The notes below the pieces were generated by a model that did not search any database, was not told the origin of the DNA, and was given only the letters and a program-made list of their open reading frames with translations. A DNA stretch of 55,848 nt from an uncultured Bacteroidota bacterium (GTDB lineage: Bacteria > Bacteroidota > Bacteroidia > Bacteroidales > UBA12481): the NCBI GenBank assembly GCA_903851365.1, contig CAINOB010000082.1, positions 71,590-127,437 on the forward strand, given 5' to 3'. The translations under genes and the position numbers were made by a program. Below, one piece after another: positions 26,324 through 35,396 of the stretch (position 1 is the first letter of the stretch; each line of letters begins with the position of its first letter).

Positions 26324-27331
26324 TTAATTATCTTTGATACATCTGACTGACAAATAGCCCATCAATGGGGTAACTTTAGAAGACAGGCCATTTACCCAAC
26401 AACAGACATTTAGCTCAAGGTGAGTACTGTTGAAAAAGCATTCATATGGATAATAGACAAAATAAGGAGGATCAGTTATCCAGCGGGAATCCGAAGACCA
26501 GAAACCTCCCCAAAATAACCAATTCCAAAAGAAAGTACCTTCCTCGTCTGTTGAAGCTTCATTGTTAAGATCCAGATTGAGATTCGAAGGGCCATTTTTA
26601 CGATAATACTGCACTGAATACAGATCATGATAAAACCCCCCAATAGCTTGCAATTCCAGGTTAAACAGGGATTCCCATTCCGTTTGAGTTGGAAGGTGCC
26701 ACCCGTCGGGACAAATGCCCTTCGGATTGGTTCTGTTGTAATTCATGCTTTCGTACCACTGATAGACTCCGCCGACGGTATCGTACAGTTTGGATGTATG
26801 TTTCCGGTAAAATTCAACTGTATCATTATCGGTCTGTTCCCGGTCTGTAGGGATTTCAGTGCCGTACCGGAGGTTTTCGGCCATCCACCAACGATCCTTG
26901 ATTTTGACAATCCGGTACCGGTTCCCGTCGCGTGGGTCGGTCAGCGTGTCGATATCCTGATTATAAGCATATACCTCGATGGAGTCCGAGGCGATAGAAG
27001 TGAGCCCGTCGATATCCTTAACATCCACCTTAACTTCGTATTTGCCGGACACTCTATATTTATGTGCAATGGCGTTGGTTTTTGAGTATTCGGTATCCCA
27101 GACCCCGTCGCCATCGAAGTCCCAGCGAAATACCAGACCAATCGGATAGTTTCTATCGTCGGTACTTCCTTCGGCAGTGAAATCAAACAAAACAGTAGTA
27201 TCCCCGGCAGCCGGGAAGGCCACCAGTTTAGCCACGGGTGGCAGGTTGCCTTTATCGCAGGAAATGAATGCAGGGATGATCAGGATAATTCCCGTGATAA
27301 GAGCTGCGGCATACGTGGCTAATGATTTCAT
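26324..27331 (-). CDS. PKD plus FISUMP-domain lipoprotein
   Basis: 335 residues. Lipobox FISC with Cys 25. A PKD-like domain (about 30-125; VFRWDFDGDGVWDTEYS, HKYRVSGKYEVKVDVKD) is followed by a FISUMP domain (from about 137: DGNRYRIVKIKDRWWMAENL, then GICPDGWHLPTQTEWESLF). FISUMP domains are C-type-lectin-like and widespread in Fibrobacter and Bacteroidota surface proteins; ligand unknown. It sits between two DUF4249-like lipoproteins with gaps of 17 and 6 bp, which suggests that the three products assemble on the cell surface. Confidence 0.85.
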   Translation of the reverse strand: MKSLATYAAALITGIILIIPAFISCDKGNLPPVAKLVAFPAAGDTTVLFDFTAEGSTDDRNYPIGLVFRWDFDGDGVWDTEYSKTNAIAHKYRVSGKYEVKVDVKDIDGLTSIASDSIEVYAYNQDIDTLTDPRDGNRYRIVKIKDRWWMAENLRYGTEIPTDREQTDNDTVEFYRKHTSKLYDTVGGVYQWYESMNYNRTNPKGICPDGWHLPTQTEWESLFNLELQAIGGFYHDLYSVQYYRKNGPSNLNLDLNNEASTDEEGTFFWNWLFWGGFWSSDSRWITDPPYFVYYPYECFFNSTHLELNVCCWVNGLSSKVTPLMGYLSVRCIKDN

Positions 27332-27337
27332 TGCAGA

Positions 27338-28351
27338 TTAATATTCAATAATCCTGTATTTTCTCAAAATGGGTTCCTCGGCAAATTTCAACCGGGATGG
27401 CTGATCGAGGTAAACAGTTGTTTTATTAAAGCTGGATTTACCGCCAATCACGCCAATCCCATTTTCAACGTTATCATATGGGTTGAAATTGAAGTCATTG
27501 ATTCCATTCCTAAATTCCATGTACGTATAAAAGGTTTGGTTCCCGGTGAGTATATTAATGCTGAACGGACCGAAATATCGCCGGATAATATCGGACCGCA
27601 CCTTCAGGTTCTGATCAAGGATTTGTACAATAAGCTCATACGGGATCCTGATCTCATAGTATTTACCATTATAATGGATCTCACTGGTTTTCTGGATTGA
27701 GAATGTTTTCGTTACGGTTGTATCGGCAAACATTTCATTCATTTCAAAACTTAAATCCATTTCATTCCAGACATCACCCGTCCATTGCACCCGCAACGGA
27801 CTATCCGGATAAATATAAACGAAGGTCTGAGCCCTTTTTGGTGAATTGATTATTGGAGGCGCCACCAGGGAAGTCGCACATTTGGCTATGGGCAGGCCCG
27901 GTACTTTTACGGTGACCGAAATATCGCTGTAAAGCAGGTATTGGGCCAATATGATCCACGGGCACCCCTCTACAAAGACATCCCTGAGCAGATCTTTTTC
28001 AAATCGGAAAACCCTATAATTTTCCGAATTAAAAATCCCTGCATCCTTATCTGATACCACATAGGGTTGAACGGGCAGATTTACCATTTTCCCGGTCCAG
28101 ATTTCCCTCAGCGACACTTTCACATCAACCGAATCGAAATAGATGGAGTCTGCATGCCGCGCAGTTTCATAGGGAGGTTTAAACCCGGAAAACGCCCGGC
28201 CGATCCTGATGTAATGCACGGTATCATTAGAATCAATAATACTGAAAATAACCGGTTGAGTAGCGAATCCATCAGTCTGGATTACCGGATCTTCCTGGCA
28301 TGCAGACAAAAAAAGTCCTCCGAGAATCAACATGCCAATGATTTTTCTCAT
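27338..28351 (-). CDS. DUF4249-like lipoprotein (copy 2)
   Basis: 337 residues. Lipobox LSAC with Cys 18 (MRKIIGMLILGGLFLSAC). Beta-rich mature part with VHYIRIGRAFSGFKPPYETA, paralogous to the product of 25344. First gene of the three-lipoprotein operon. No catalytic motif seen; likely structural or ligand-binding. The 80 bp upstream separate it from a degraded gene on the other strand. Confidence 0.7.
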   Translation of the reverse strand: MRKIIGMLILGGLFLSACQEDPVIQTDGFATQPVIFSIIDSNDTVHYIRIGRAFSGFKPPYETARHADSIYFDSVDVKVSLREIWTGKMVNLPVQPYVVSDKDAGIFNSENYRVFRFEKDLLRDVFVEGCPWIILAQYLLYSDISVTVKVPGLPIAKCATSLVAPPIINSPKRAQTFVYIYPDSPLRVQWTGDVWNEMDLSFEMNEMFADTTVTKTFSIQKTSEIHYNGKYYEIRIPYELIVQILDQNLKVRSDIIRRYFGPFSINILTGNQTFYTYMEFRNGINDFNFNPYDNVENGIGVIGGKSSFNKTTVYLDQPSRLKFAEEPILRKYRIIEY

Positions 28352-28434
28352 AATTCGGATGTTTCAATTGCGGGGGACAACTGACCATAAAGGTATGAAA
28401 TAAACCCGGATAATTTCTCCTGTTGACTTGTGAA

Positions 28435-28917
28435 ATGAATTCAAAAGACGGTTTTTTCCCGCTCGTGCTGGCAGCGATGCTCTTGATCATGTTCGCGGAG
28501 ACAGGATCATGTCAGGTTGCTGACAACACGAATTCTACTATTAAAATCCTAAATAAACCATTGCATTCAGGACGTATCGACGCCAAAATCTATGGAGGGT
28601 TCATCGAGCTGCTCGACGATCTTGTTCCGGGAATGCGGGCCGAAATGCTTAACGACCGGAACTTTGAGGGGGTGGAAAAAGCAGCATGGAGCTGCGATAC
28701 GATGCATCCTTTTAACGGAGCCAGATCAGCAAGGTTAACCTGCGTGAAAAATTTGAGCGCAGTTCTCAGTCAATCAAATCTTGCCGTCAAAAAGGGAATG
28801 AAGTATCATTTTGAAGGTTGTTTTAGAACCCATAATGCCAAAGCTGGCATCTATCCCCTTGGTTATCTGGTTCCTGAACAGCCACCAGGTAGCTTTTGCT
28901 TCATAATAAGTGCCTGA
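28435..28917 (+). pseudogene. Remnant of a GH51 alpha-L-arabinofuranosidase (5' part)
   Basis: After a signal peptide, the text KIYGGFIELLDDLVPGMRAE followed by MLNDRNFEG matches the N-terminus of GH51 arabinofuranosidases. The full family length is over 500 residues; here the frame stops at 28917 after about 160 codons. The last 15 or so residues no longer look like the family. The catalytic domain is absent from the window, so the gene was truncated by deletion or rearrangement. Confidence 0.6.
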
Positions 28918-29068
28918 GGCTTCCCCCCAAGCCCTGAAATTTCGGACCTTGTTCACCCACCACCTGAATTCCGAATCCACTTTTTCCTGGTGCGAGATAA
29001 TTTGAAATCTTGGCTTGTTATGAGAGCCCCAGGCAAACGACCAATACTGCAACGACAATCTTTTTCAT
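28900..29068 (-). pseudogene. Remnant of the 5' end of a secreted or outer-membrane protein gene
   Basis: From an ATG at 29068 the minus strand reads MKKIVVAVLVVCLGLS, a good signal peptide, then a TAA, then in the same frame QAKISNYLAPGKSGFGIQVV and GLGGSL. The pattern is that of a beta-barrel protein start. It runs head to head into the GH51 remnant near 28900, so both look like two ends joined by a deletion. The rest of the stretch to 29235 holds no gene I can support. Confidence 0.4.
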
Positions 29069-29234
29069 TTTAAAATCTGTTTGGTTAATTGAAAATGATT
29101 TCAAAGTTTCCACAATGAGTTTTTTGCAGCCGGGAATCAATAACTATTTGACCAACAGATAAATATTGATTACTTTTTTTTTTAGCACCAATTCATTAAC
29201 TTTATGGTTGTTATCCTTGAGAACCATCACCGAC

Positions 29235-30677
29235 ATGAAAAAGCTATTTCTTTTGCTGGTCAGCCTGATTTCCATTTCAGCCATCAGCCAGGGCGTCACC
29301 ACCCCAATCCTTTCGGTTACTCCAAAGACCGGTGATTTTTATGGTGTTCAATTAGGTGAAACTAGTGCATCGATCCAATTCACTATAAAGAATACAGGAA
29401 TTTCGATTCTGAAAATCAAGAAGATAGAGGTTATCGGAAATAGATTTTCCCTGACGGATACCAATACCTATCCTTTTGAGGTGGTGGCCGATACCGGGGT
29501 CTCTTTTCCGGAAGGGAACAATGGAAAAACATTGAAATTTACAGTTCATTTTGTACCGACCGCTATCGGGATTCAGACGGGAAAAGTGGTAATCACTTAC
29601 GGCCTGTGGAGTGATGAAATCTACGAGATTCCATTGACCGGTGAAGGATTGAGTTGTTCATCAGCGAAAGTAGCCAACAAAGGTGAAAACTGGGCCCCAA
29701 AGCAAAATATCTGGTTTAAATACACTGCCGACAAATTCTCGATTGTGGAGGTGAACACTTGTCATCCTCATCAGCAAATTGTCGGATCAGACACCTGGGA
29801 AATCTGGCTCTACTTGTATTCTGACTGTCAGGGAACCTTGCTGGCAGGAGGTGCTGAACCAACGGGAACCTGCCCATTTAACCGCGAGGCTGTGCTGCAG
29901 ATGACGGTGATGGAAGCAGGTGAAACCATTTATATTTTCTGTCCTCAGGGCTTTCCGAATAGCCCGCATGTCAATGAGGGGTTCTACTTTAACATTAATG
30001 TAACCTACCCGGTTGATGGCGACGTTTGTGAAAATGCCATCCCACTTACGCTGCCCGTTGTTAATCTCTTTGGGAATACCCGTGGTTTGCAGGATGACTA
30101 CAACTATTCGCCTTGCTCGGTATACCCCAATTATATGGATGGCAATGATATAGTTTACACCATTACACTGCCAGAGGATGGCTACCTGACGGGGAATATT
30201 CTAGGGGCCTATGGATCGATCCATGTTCTGGATATGTGCCCGAAAACTGAGCTTACCAAGGATCATTGCAAGGCATTCGTCGGGGGGCCAAATGGAGGGC
30301 AGTTCAGGAAAAAGATTGCCGCCGGCACTTACTTTGTGATCATATCAAACTGGGCACCGCCGCAAACGCTGGATTATCTGCTTAACCTGAGCTGGGAGGG
30401 AACATCAGCTGTTGAAAATGAAAGTCTGGTGAATACACTGAATGTTTTTCCGAATCCCGCGCAGGATAAGTTTACCATATCGGTCACCAGTGGCGAGGCA
30501 ATGGATCTGATGCTCGAACTGGTTAACCTTTCAGGCCAGTCGGTTTATCGCCATGAATTGAAATCTGTTTTCGGCATTCAGGAGGAGATCGAGACCAGCG
30601 GGTTTGCTAAGGGGGTATACTATCTGAAGGTCAACACCGGCAAGGATACAGCGATTAGAAAAGTTATTATTCAGTAA
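29235..30677 (+). CDS. Secreted T9SS cargo protein with an ASH/choice-of-anchor-D-like domain
   Basis: Start taken at ATG 29235 (MKKLFLLLVSLISISAISQG signal peptide); the longer frame adds 23 poor residues. About 480 residues. N-terminal immunoglobulin-like ASH/choice-of-anchor-D domain (FYGVQLGETSASIQFTIKNT) is followed by two beta-rich segments with conserved cysteines (GDVCENAIPLTLP) and a T9SS type A tail (NVFPNPAQDKFTISVTSG, ending RKVIIQ). No enzyme motif seen; could be an adhesin or a surface protein. Its single-gene unit is followed by a new promoter at 30713. Confidence 0.8.
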   Translation: MKKLFLLLVSLISISAISQGVTTPILSVTPKTGDFYGVQLGETSASIQFTIKNTGISILKIKKIEVIGNRFSLTDTNTYPFEVVADTGVSFPEGNNGKTLKFTVHFVPTAIGIQTGKVVITYGLWSDEIYEIPLTGEGLSCSSAKVANKGENWAPKQNIWFKYTADKFSIVEVNTCHPHQQIVGSDTWEIWLYLYSDCQGTLLAGGAEPTGTCPFNREAVLQMTVMEAGETIYIFCPQGFPNSPHVNEGFYFNINVTYPVDGDVCENAIPLTLPVVNLFGNTRGLQDDYNYSPCSVYPNYMDGNDIVYTITLPEDGYLTGNILGAYGSIHVLDMCPKTELTKDHCKAFVGGPNGGQFRKKIAAGTYFVIISNWAPPQTLDYLLNLSWEGTSAVENESLVNTLNVFPNPAQDKFTISVTSGEAMDLMLELVNLSGQSVYRHELKSVFGIQEEIETSGFAKGVYYLKVNTGKDTAIRKVIIQ

Positions 30678-30712
30678 GATACCGTACCTGTCAAGCGTTA
30701 TTTTTTTCACCT

Positions 30713-30720
30713 ATCTTTGG
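30713..30720 (+). promoter_or_regulatory. -7 box of a Bacteroidota promoter for the RsbW-GNAT gene
   Basis: TATCTTTG is an exact TAnnTTTG match 41 bp before the ATG. No good TTTG -33 box is seen. The leader that follows contains GTCGG and CCGAC arms separated by nine bases. Confidence 0.5.
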
Positions 30721-30761
30721 TCGGAGACCAAAACCGACTATTCACAACAAAATCCCAGACT

Positions 30762-32255
30762 ATGGAGAATCATGAATCCATAAAAATGACTTTCCCAAAT
30801 AAAATGAGCTATTCCTTTATGGTTCAGTCGTTTGTTAGAGAAGTAGCGAAAGAAGCCGGCTTTACCGGCGATGAGTTGAATCAGATCGATATCGCCATCG
30901 AGGAATCTGTTTCAAACATTATGATTCATGCGAACGACGAGGAAAATCCTACGTTTGATATCATCCTGGAAAAAATTCCGGGAGGAATGAAATTCACCCT
31001 GAAAGAGATGGGTATTCCATTCGATCCTGATCAGATCAGGAAATTCGAACTGACTAAAAATCTGGATGAGTTTTCCACCAAAGGATTGGGTATCTACCTC
31101 ATTCAAAATATGATGGACGACCTGTCGTTCCGTAATCTCGGTCCGCAGGGTAAGGAAACTGTCATGACAAAATACCTGGATGACAGCGCCGCGCGGCAGG
31201 AGGGAAACGAAACAGTGCCGGAAAAGGCAGATCCGGGAGTCATTACCGAAAAGATTGAGTACGATGTGAGGGGACTGGAGGAGCACGAGGCTATCGAAGT
31301 ATCGCGCTGCGCATATAAAACTCACGGATACACCTTTTTTGATGATCATATTTATTATCCCGAACGGCTGGTAAAGATGAACCGGACCAATGAGATGATC
31401 TCGGGAGTGGCGGTTACTAAGGAAAACGTTTTCATGGGCCATTCAGCCCTGCTTTACCAGTATCCGGATGATACCAGTGCGGAACTCACTTTTGTTTTCG
31501 TTAACGTGGAGTTCAGGGGACAGGGAGCGCTAAACCGCCTGGTTGATTACCTGTTTCAGGTGCCCAAAAAGAGGGAGCTCCGCGGTATTTACGCCTATGC
31601 CGTGACTAATCACCCGTTTACGCAGAAATCGATGATCAAATTTCAGATCAATGACTGCGGATTGTTGCTGGCTACCAGTCCGGCTTCGTGGAAATTCAAG
31701 GGAATATCGGGCGAGGAATCGCAAAGGATCAGCGTGGCCCTCTGTTACCGGTACACCATGCCTCCGGCAGTTCATGACCTGTATGCTCCTGCTCATCATA
31801 AAGATATGATTGCCAAATTATTCAGTCACGTTGGTGCTCAACATAACTATCTGGTTCCGAAAACTTTCTCAATCGAAAAGCTTGCCCATGAAACGGTGAT
31901 CGATTCAGGGGTTAATGAATTGGAAGGATGTGCCGAAATCTTCATTGAAATTTACGGGTCCGACGTGATCAGGAAGATCCGGAAAACGCTGCAGGGGTTC
32001 TGTAATCAGCATGTTGCCGCCATTAATTTATTTCTGAAACTCGAAGATCCGGCAACATACAGCATGACCGCAGAATTTGAAAAGCTCGGGTTCTTTTTCG
32101 CCGGTATCCTGCCTGAATCAAGGATTGGTGATGCCCTGATTTTGCAGTATCTGAACAATGTAGCACTCGATTACAGCAAGATTATCCTGGTGAGTGATAT
32201 TGCCAAAGAGATGCTTGCCTACATCCAGAAGCTGGATCCGAATATCATCGATTAA
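30762..32255 (+). CDS. RsbW-like ATP-binding/kinase domain fused to a GNAT acetyltransferase domain
   Basis: Start at ATG 30762, downstream of the promoter box; the longer frame starts from TTG inside that box. 497 residues. Residues 10-140: anti-sigma-factor type HATPase (N-box DIAIEESVSNIMIHA, G-box MGIPFDP, STKGLGIYLI). Residues about 163-345: GNAT-type domain with acetyl-CoA loop FRGQGALNRL. A C-terminal part of about 140 residues (to DPNIID) resembles another alpha/beta module and is not assigned. Next gene, 15 bp on, is a deacetylase-family enzyme, so acetylation under control of a partner-switching kinase is an attractive inference. No anti-anti-sigma protein is seen nearby. Confidence 0.8.
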   Translation: MENHESIKMTFPNKMSYSFMVQSFVREVAKEAGFTGDELNQIDIAIEESVSNIMIHANDEENPTFDIILEKIPGGMKFTLKEMGIPFDPDQIRKFELTKNLDEFSTKGLGIYLIQNMMDDLSFRNLGPQGKETVMTKYLDDSAARQEGNETVPEKADPGVITEKIEYDVRGLEEHEAIEVSRCAYKTHGYTFFDDHIYYPERLVKMNRTNEMISGVAVTKENVFMGHSALLYQYPDDTSAELTFVFVNVEFRGQGALNRLVDYLFQVPKKRELRGIYAYAVTNHPFTQKSMIKFQINDCGLLLATSPASWKFKGISGEESQRISVALCYRYTMPPAVHDLYAPAHHKDMIAKLFSHVGAQHNYLVPKTFSIEKLAHETVIDSGVNELEGCAEIFIEIYGSDVIRKIRKTLQGFCNQHVAAINLFLKLEDPATYSMTAEFEKLGFFFAGILPESRIGDALILQYLNNVALDYSKIILVSDIAKEMLAYIQKLDPNIID

Positions 32256-32269
32256 AACTTTTTCAGAGC

Positions 32270-33310
32270 ATGATTGCTGTTTATTCCCTGCATCAGATTC
32301 TGCACAATCCACCCCGGGAATTCATTTCGAACCAGGTGGAAGCTTACGGGGAATCTCCGGAGCGCGCCGAGCTCATACTGGAAGCGTTGATGGATATTCC
32401 GGGAGTGGAACTCAAAAAGCCTGAGGTTTTCGATGGCGCTCACTTCCAAAAAATCCACGAATCCGGTTATCTGCATTATCTGGAGACCGCCTTTGATGAA
32501 TGGATAGCTGACGGGCTCTGGAGTGAGGGTATCATGCCGGAATTTTTCGCCATCGGCCATCTGCGCGCCGGTGCACCACCCGCCAATCCGCTCGGAAAGG
32601 CCGGTTATTACATGACCGACAGTTGTACCATGATAGTTAAGGGGACCTGGATAGCAGTGCAATATTCAGCCTTTACGGCTCTTACCGGGGCACGTTACCT
32701 CCTTGGCGGCGAACCGGCTGTTTTTTCGCTTTGCCGTCCGCCCGGTCACCATGCCGGCTATAATTTTACCGGGGGCTACTGTTTCATTAATAATTCTGTG
32801 CTGGCAGCAAAATATCTGCAGGACAATGGCAGCCTTACTATCGGAGGAACGCGGAAAGTGGGTATTCTGGATATCGATTTTCATCATGGAAACGGTACTC
32901 AGGATATTGTTCAGCGACTGGAAAACATTTTATTGGTATCCATTCACGGTGACCCACGGCACAATTACCCTTATATTTCAGGATACACCGCCGAAAATAC
33001 TGCCAAAAACATCAACTATCCGCTTGCGGCAGGTACTTCAGACGATACTTATTTTGAAATATTCCGGGAAGCGGTATCGCAGATTAAAAACTATGGTGCT
33101 GAGTACCTGGTTCTTTCACTAGGTGTTGATACCTTTGAGAAAGATGTACTCGGTGACTTCCGGCTTTCGACAGGAATTTACGGCAAACTTGCTGAATATC
33201 TGATCAGTGATCTGGATATCCCGATACTGATAATCATGGAAGGGGGGTATAATATCGAATATCTTTCCACCAACGTGATATCCTTTCTCACGCCTTTTAT
33301 CAAAATTTAA
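32270..33310 (+). CDS. Acetylpolyamine amidohydrolase/histone-deacetylase-family protein
   Basis: 346 residues. Zinc-dependent arginase/deacetylase fold with all key residues: His 160 and His 161 (RPPGHHAGYNFTGGYCF), Asp 201, Asp 203 and His 205 (DIDFHHGNGT), Asp 287 (GVDTFEKD), and EGGYN near the end. The long loop before the catalytic histidines (GKAGYYMTDSCTMIVKGTW) is like that of acetylpolyamine amidohydrolases rather than AcuC. Probably removes acetyl groups from polyamines or proteins in the cytoplasm. Co-transcribed with a GNAT fusion; overlaps the TonB receptor gene tail to tail by 11 bp. Confidence 0.88.
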   Translation: MIAVYSLHQILHNPPREFISNQVEAYGESPERAELILEALMDIPGVELKKPEVFDGAHFQKIHESGYLHYLETAFDEWIADGLWSEGIMPEFFAIGHLRAGAPPANPLGKAGYYMTDSCTMIVKGTWIAVQYSAFTALTGARYLLGGEPAVFSLCRPPGHHAGYNFTGGYCFINNSVLAAKYLQDNGSLTIGGTRKVGILDIDFHHGNGTQDIVQRLENILLVSIHGDPRHNYPYISGYTAENTAKNINYPLAAGTSDDTYFEIFREAVSQIKNYGAEYLVLSLGVDTFEKDVLGDFRLSTGIYGKLAEYLISDLDIPILIIMEGGYNIEYLSTNVISFLTPFIKI

Positions 33311-35384
33311 CCCGCAGTTGCAGGGTAAGGTTTCTTGGCGCCCCAATATCACCTGGCCGGCCGATATATTCCTTATTCAGCAGGTTCCTGGCGATCAGGT
33401 TTATTCTGATAGCCTTGCTGATATTCACGGCAAAGCGCACATCTATAAGCAGATAAGCAGAATTATTGTTCTTGCGGTAATCGGGATATCCGGGGAGAAA
33501 AAGATTACCCGTGAATGAATCCGTAAATACCTTATCCACATTCACCATTTTGCTGTTATAGTTGAAGCTGGCACCGATGAGAAACCGGTCCATTTCCGCT
33601 TCAGCGTCCACTTTCAGGGAATGCTTGTACCGGTACTTGAGAATATAAGCTTCCGGAACGGTGCCGCCGGCAGCAAGCTTATCCAGATCAATGGGTTGCA
33701 TGTAGGTGTATCCTGATATGATCCGGAGCTGGACCGGTCCATAAGTAGCTTCTCCCGAAAGGGTGAGTTCGGCTCCGGTGATACGTGCATTTCCGATATT
33801 CAGCGCTTTAAATCCCAGGTATTTGAAGCTTGGCACCTTGATGGAATCCGGCAGGTACATGCCAAAAGTGTATTCAATCATTTCGCTGTATCGGGTCTGG
33901 AAAAGTGCCAGATCGGCAAATCCCTTCCATTTTCCCAATGAAATCCCTTGCTTGACACCTATTTCAGTGCTCCAGCCTTTTTCGGGCTGCAGGTTGTGGT
34001 TCGGGAATATCTGCAAGGCGCCCAGCTCGGCACTGGCATATTTTTCGGCAAGCGAAGGGAAACGGTAGCCCTGTCCGATAGATCCCCGCAGGAAAGTAGC
34101 GCTGGCAACGTGGTAATTTACCCCGGCGCGCAAAACCGGCTGTGCATTATAAAAAATCCCGTCGAGCATGTTCATTTCCCAGCGGACACCCCCGGAAAGC
34201 TTGATTTTTTCACCCAATCGGGCATCCATCTGCGAATAAACCGCATAGTTGGCGGAATTGTGGTTGGCGAAGAAGTTGGCCTCCACTTTTGAGCTGGTCA
34301 GGGAAGCGCCGCTCGACCAGATAATGCCTTTTGTGAAATTCTTCTGATAGCGGTAATCGGCATAAAGCGTTCTGGAATAGCTGTTTTTGGTAGAATCCGC
34401 ATTAACGTTACCCAGCGTGAAGATTCTGGTTTTTAGAGTGTGTTTGCCACCGTGTTTTGTGATGTACTCAAGATAAGGATCAACATTATAGCGAACGCCG
34501 GAATAGGGCACATACGAAACCGGGTTCAGCCGGTAGGCGCCGGAATCGGCATTTTGCCAGAGTAAAAAATCGGAAGCATTGATAAACATGATGCTGCTCG
34601 ACAAACCTGCTGATAAACCGGGTATTTTTTTAAAGCGATAGCGCAGGTTCAGGTTAACCCGTCCGCGTTTCTCCCACTCCTTCTCCCGGTAACCGTTGTC
34701 CTGAAAATAATTGCCGCTGAGCATGAAATCCAGGTTCCCGAATTTCTGCAGATGCGAGAAAGTGGCTCCGCCGAAAACGGGTGTCTTATCCCACCAGATC
34801 AGCTCCTTGCGTTGGGGATTCATGTATCCGCCACCGAAGAGCGTAATTTCGGTCTCCGGTTTGTCGCCGGGGAAGCGGTTGCGTAAATGGATCACCCCGT
34901 TTAAGGCCGATGAGCCGTATAAAACGGAGGAGGCGCCTTTGACCACCTCCACCTGGTTAATATTTTCGACCGGCAGGTAGTTCCACTTGATATCGCCTGC
35001 ATCACCTGAAATCATTGGCATATCATCAACCAACATAAGTACACGGCTGCCGGCTCCGTAACTGTAGCCGCTGCCACCGCGGATGCTGGGTTGCCCGTCG
35101 AGAATATTTATTCCCGATGTTTTTTCCAGGATCTGATCTAGTGAAGTGATATTCTGGTTCGATAACTGACGTGCTTTTACCACCTCCATCGATACGGTAA
35201 CATCCGATAATTTCTGCTCAAATCTCCCGGCACTCACCACCACTTCGTCGAGCACTTTGGTGCCAGCCGTTACTGGCAGTCCGGTTTTTGGATCGATGAC
35301 CACCTTCTCTTTGGTAGCCACTTTTTCTTGTCCGAACACCGGGGCAACAAGAACCAGAAACAGCAGGATTGCGGTTAGTCGCAT
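33300..35384 (-). CDS. TonB-dependent outer-membrane receptor
   Basis: About 694 residues. Signal peptide MRLTAILLFLVLVAPVFGQ; start taken at ATG 35384, with GTG 35396 as an alternative that abuts the upstream stop. Plug domain signs: KVLDEVVVSAGR (TonB-box-like), GINILDGQPSIRGGSG, and VEVVKGASSVLYGSSALNGV. The barrel ends ARNLLNKEYIGRPG ... LQLRVKF with a terminal Phe. No SusD partner follows, so it resembles vitamin B12 or metal-chelate receptors (BtuB/CirA type) rather than a glycan-uptake SusC. Ligand unknown; a corrinoid would suit the EutBC locus 6 kb away, but that is speculation. Confidence 0.9.
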   Translation of the reverse strand: MRLTAILLFLVLVAPVFGQEKVATKEKVVIDPKTGLPVTAGTKVLDEVVVSAGRFEQKLSDVTVSMEVVKARQLSNQNITSLDQILEKTSGINILDGQPSIRGGSGYSYGAGSRVLMLVDDMPMISGDAGDIKWNYLPVENINQVEVVKGASSVLYGSSALNGVIHLRNRFPGDKPETEITLFGGGYMNPQRKELIWWDKTPVFGGATFSHLQKFGNLDFMLSGNYFQDNGYREKEWEKRGRVNLNLRYRFKKIPGLSAGLSSSIMFINASDFLLWQNADSGAYRLNPVSYVPYSGVRYNVDPYLEYITKHGGKHTLKTRIFTLGNVNADSTKNSYSRTLYADYRYQKNFTKGIIWSSGASLTSSKVEANFFANHNSANYAVYSQMDARLGEKIKLSGGVRWEMNMLDGIFYNAQPVLRAGVNYHVASATFLRGSIGQGYRFPSLAEKYASAELGALQIFPNHNLQPEKGWSTEIGVKQGISLGKWKGFADLALFQTRYSEMIEYTFGMYLPDSIKVPSFKYLGFKALNIGNARITGAELTLSGEATYGPVQLRIISGYTYMQPIDLDKLAAGGTVPEAYILKYRYKHSLKVDAEAEMDRFLIGASFNYNSKMVNVDKVFTDSFTGNLFLPGYPDYRKNNNSAYLLIDVRFAVNISKAIRINLIARNLLNKEYIGRPGDIGAPRNLTLQLRVKF

Positions 35385-35396
35385 GGGTATTCTCAC

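Noticed and set aside
28774-29058. 94-codon open frame on the minus strand
   Set aside because: Spans the junction of two gene remnants in a frame that fits neither; composition is not protein-like.
30912-31442. 176-codon open frame on the minus strand
   Set aside because: Shadow of the RsbW-GNAT gene; no recognisable motif and no start signal.
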